Shown here piece after piece: positions 62,278 through 64,000 of a stretch of DNA of 64,000 nt; the stretch's first letter is position 1; every line of letters starts with the position of its first letter. This DNA is from Rhodococcus spelaei (lineage in GTDB: Bacteria > Actinomycetota > Actinomycetes > Mycobacteriales > Mycobacteriaceae): assembly GCF_006704125.1 (NCBI RefSeq), contig NZ_VIGH01000006.1, positions 291,789 through 355,788 of the forward strand, read 5' to 3'. The position numbers and the translations under genes are program-made. The notes beneath the pieces were generated by a model. It ran no database searches and had not been told where the DNA came from. It saw nothing but the letters and a program-made list of their open reading frames with translations.

Positions 62278-62801
62278 CCGCACTCACGCTGATCCTGCTC
62301 GGCGTGGCCGCGTTGGCACCGGTCGCCTTGGCAGGCAACAGGATCCCGCTGTGGATCAGCCCGGCCGTCGCGTCACTGGCACTGGGCGGAGCCGGGCTCG
62401 CCGCGGCCGCAACCCACCCCGTCAAGGGCTTCGCGCTCGGCGCCACCCTGGTGCTCGCCGTGGCCGCAGCGGCGAGCGGTGGCGCTCCCCTGGTCCGCGC
62501 CGCGTTCCGGATCGCCAAGCGTCAGCCCGATGCCGGCACCCCGGCGGACAGCGCATCGCCCGCAAGCCCCGGGCCACTGCGCGGCGGCCGGATCATCGGG
62601 GTACTCGAGCGAACCGCGGTGGCAGTCGCGATTCTTGCGGGCTGGCCGGAGGGGCTCGCGGTGGTGTTGGCAGTGAAGGGGCTGGCACGGTATCCCGAAC
62701 TGCGCGAACCCAATGCCTCCGAACAGTTCATCATCGGCACCTTCACGTCGGTGCTGTGGGCGGTCGCGGTGTGCGGGGTCGCGAAGGCGCTCATCACCTG
62801 A
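62274..62801 (+). CDS. Small membrane protein paired with the SatD-like gene
   Basis: A 175-residue membrane protein with about four spans: LTLILLGVAALAPVALAG (residues about 4-21), then SPAVASLALGGAGLAAAA and ALGATLVLAVAAAASGG, and a C-terminal FTSVLWAVAVCGVAKALI. A conserved-looking loop RIIGVLERTAVAVAILAGWP precedes GLARYPELREPNASEQFIIG, which resembles the membrane partner found beside SatD-like genes. The start ATG overlaps the previous stop (ATGA). Function unknown. The next gene, on the other strand, ends 5 bases away. Confidence 0.75.
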   Translation: MTALTLILLGVAALAPVALAGNRIPLWISPAVASLALGGAGLAAAATHPVKGFALGATLVLAVAAAASGGAPLVRAAFRIAKRQPDAGTPADSASPASPGPLRGGRIIGVLERTAVAVAILAGWPEGLAVVLAVKGLARYPELREPNASEQFIIGTFTSVLWAVAVCGVAKALIT

Positions 62802-62806
62802 CGCCT

Positions 62807-63187
62807 TCAAGTCCCGTACTCGAACTCGTACCAGGATCCGCCGACGTTGTTCAGTGACATGAAGTACCGCTGCCCGCCAGGTTTCCGGTCCGGCGCGTAG
62901 ATCCACCCGTGCGTGGTTCCGAACGAGGTGTCGGATTCAAGGAAGTACACCGCGCCGTCTTCGCGCTGCTCGACCCGCCCGATGTCGAGTCCGCCAATCT
63001 CGAGTCCATTGCGCGTGCTCCCCGGATGGGCCGTGATCTCGCGCACGATCTCCTCGAGCCGGGGACGAGCCTCGTCGAATCCGGCCGGTTGAATCATCAA
63101 TGCGACGAGAACCGACGAGACGACGACACCGGGCGCCGCCGCGCCCCGCCAGGACCATCCACCGCCAGGTCGGACCGGCGGCAGCAC
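62807..63187 (-). CDS. Small hypothetical protein with one N-terminal membrane segment
   Basis: A 126-residue protein. One hydrophobic segment (GVVVSSVLVALMI, residues about 20-32) suggests a signal anchor, and the rest would lie outside the cell. The C-terminal half is rich in Gly/Tyr/Trp (FGTTHGWIYAP, YFMSLNNVGGSWYEFEYG), suggesting a small beta domain. I recognise no family. The start is the first ATG in the open frame; the coding signal is weaker in its first 20 codons, so the true start may be further inside. It is convergent with the SatD-linked membrane gene. Confidence 0.6.
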   Translation of the reverse strand: MLPPVRPGGGWSWRGAAAPGVVVSSVLVALMIQPAGFDEARPRLEEIVREITAHPGSTRNGLEIGGLDIGRVEQREDGAVYFLESDTSFGTTHGWIYAPDRKPGGQRYFMSLNNVGGSWYEFEYGT

Positions 63188-63418
63188 GCGAAGGATGACC
63201 CCAGGACGCCCACGTCACCGATCGCGCAGCCGCGCTCTGCCACGGACTACTGCGACTCCTTCGTAACCCCTCGTCCTCCATAGCCACACTGCAATACCGC
63301 ATTGCAATCGGGGGAGTTCAGGCTCGACGAAAATCTTTTGCCGCGTTCAGTATCGTTGCGCTGCTTCACGACCCGACATATACTCGAACATACATTCGCA
63401 CCTGGGGGGGTGGTCACC

Positions 63419-64000
63419 GTGGGAGTAGCAGCAGAACGCACACCCCTCACCGACCACGAACGATCCCTCCTCACCGAGATCAGCGACACCGCCCGCACCG
63501 AGAACGCCGCCGCCGCGAACCTGATCGCCCAGATCATGGACTACACGGCCTCCCGCGGCACCTACGCCCACCAAGCGCCCGGCACCCTCTTCGACTCCGA
63601 GACCGCACACCGATCCGCCGTCGCCGAAATCGCGCTCCAACTCTCCATCAGCCACCAAGCCGTCAACACCTACATCCGCCTCGGCTACACCCTCATCCGA
63701 CTCCCCGACGTCCGCGCCGCCTTCACCACAGGCGAACTGCCCCTGAGCAAGATCCGAGTCATCGACGAACGCACCCGCGCCGCCACCGGCGCCGCACTCC
63801 AACGCCTCGACGACACCATCCTCGCCGCCGCCCGCCGACTCGCCCCCACACCACTGGGCACCGAGATCGACCGCCTCCTCATCGAAGACGACGCCGACTG
63901 GGCCGCCCGCGCCCGCCGCGACGCCGAAACCCGCCGCAAGGTCCGCACCCGCAAACTCCCCCACGGCATGGGACAACTCACCGTCACCCTCACCGCGACA
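63419..64000 (+). CDS. DUF222/13E12-type protein, 5' part (cut by window end)
   Basis: An open frame of 194 codons without a stop to the end of the window. The protein reads DHERSLLTEISDTARTENA, LFDSETAHRSAVAEIALQ, LGYTLIRLPDVRAAFTTGEL and SKIRVIDERT, which is the DUF222 region of 13E12-repeat/HNH endonuclease-like proteins. These occur in many copies in mycolic-acid actinobacteria, and the C-terminal HNH motif would lie beyond the window. The GTG at 63419 follows a run of Gs usable as ribosome-binding site; a GTG at 63410 is also in frame. An AT-richer 60 bases (63340-63400) upstream probably hold the promoter. Confidence 0.85.
   Translation, partial: MGVAAERTPLTDHERSLLTEISDTARTENAAAANLIAQIMDYTASRGTYAHQAPGTLFDSETAHRSAVAEIALQLSISHQAVNTYIRLGYTLIRLPDVRAAFTTGELPLSKIRVIDERTRAATGAALQRLDDTILAAARRLAPTPLGTEIDRLLIEDDADWAARARRDAETRRKVRTRKLPHGMGQLTVTLTAT

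Noticed and set aside
63347..63976. Gly/Ala-rich minus-strand frame near the window end
   Set aside because: The plus strand encodes a recognisable DUF222 protein over the same bases.

Overview
The window is high-GC actinobacterial DNA with dense, short-spaced genes, frequent GTG starts and 4-nt stop/start overlaps. A mycothiol ligase (mshC), two MspA-type porins, an F420-type flavin/deazaflavin oxidoreductase, MeaB with a two-subunit methylmalonyl-CoA mutase, and an IdeR/DtxR-like iron box all point to a mycolic-acid bacterium of the Mycobacteriales (Rhodococcus/Nocardia/Gordonia type). Species is not assigned. All family calls come from reading motifs, not from database searches.

Layout. 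1-1562: end of a respiratory nitrate reductase operon (narH 3' end, narJ, narI). 1695-3231: tandem, nearly identical MspA-like porins, closed by a strong stem-loop. 3382-10450: a tightly packed jetA-jetB-jetC set of type III Wadjet (anti-plasmid SMC-like) with no jetD nuclease gene beside it. 10496-17143: a large BTAD/AAA regulator, a berberine-bridge-type flavin oxidase, a PadR regulator with a palindromic operator, and a flavin monooxygenase. 17140-21935 (minus strand): the conserved actinobacterial block uppP / phosphomutase-like / DUF3090 / SCO1664-like / mshC. 22090-27127: an aldo/keto reductase-like protein with lost catalytic residues, an F420-type oxidoreductase, then an IdeR-boxed heme operon hmuO-hmuT-hmuU-hmuV. 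27124-41719: mixed housekeeping and accessory genes (pyrD, PEBP, M20 peptidase, tRNA-Leu, cytosolic subtilase, a zinc-ribbon SDR, enoyl-reductase-like protein, lysoplasmalogenase, CoA transferase, secreted lipase, nucleoside hydrolase), including a DUF559 gene bracketed by two related palindromes.

41805-53337 is the most unusual part. A Pls/PosA-like non-ribosomal peptide synthetase (adenylation domain, carrier domain, then a long membrane/left-handed-beta-helix region) is translationally coupled to a BPL_N-type (class I glutamine amidotransferase fold) protein, a multi-span HGSNAT/DUF418-like acyltransferase and a second BPL_N protein. Two further exported BPL_N proteins and a MalT-type LuxR regulator lie just upstream. 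All four BPL_N copies keep the Cys-His-Glu triad, but they carry different export signals (two Tat, one Sec with a Thr/Pro stalk, one none). I read this as one system: synthesis of a small or polymeric isopeptide at the membrane, with processing or hydrolysis by BPL_N enzymes inside and outside the cell. The function is inferred and I know of no description of it.

53359-64000: meaB-mutB-mutA (propionate/methylmalonyl-CoA metabolism), a double-hotdog thioesterase, a TVP38/DedA-type membrane protein, a DUF1254/DUF1214 protein with a perfect inverted repeat over its start codon, a SatD-like HTH protein with its membrane partner, a small membrane protein, and the beginning of a DUF222/13E12-type gene cut by the window end. 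Only one gene-free stretch exceeds 300 bases (46317-46659), and it is described below.
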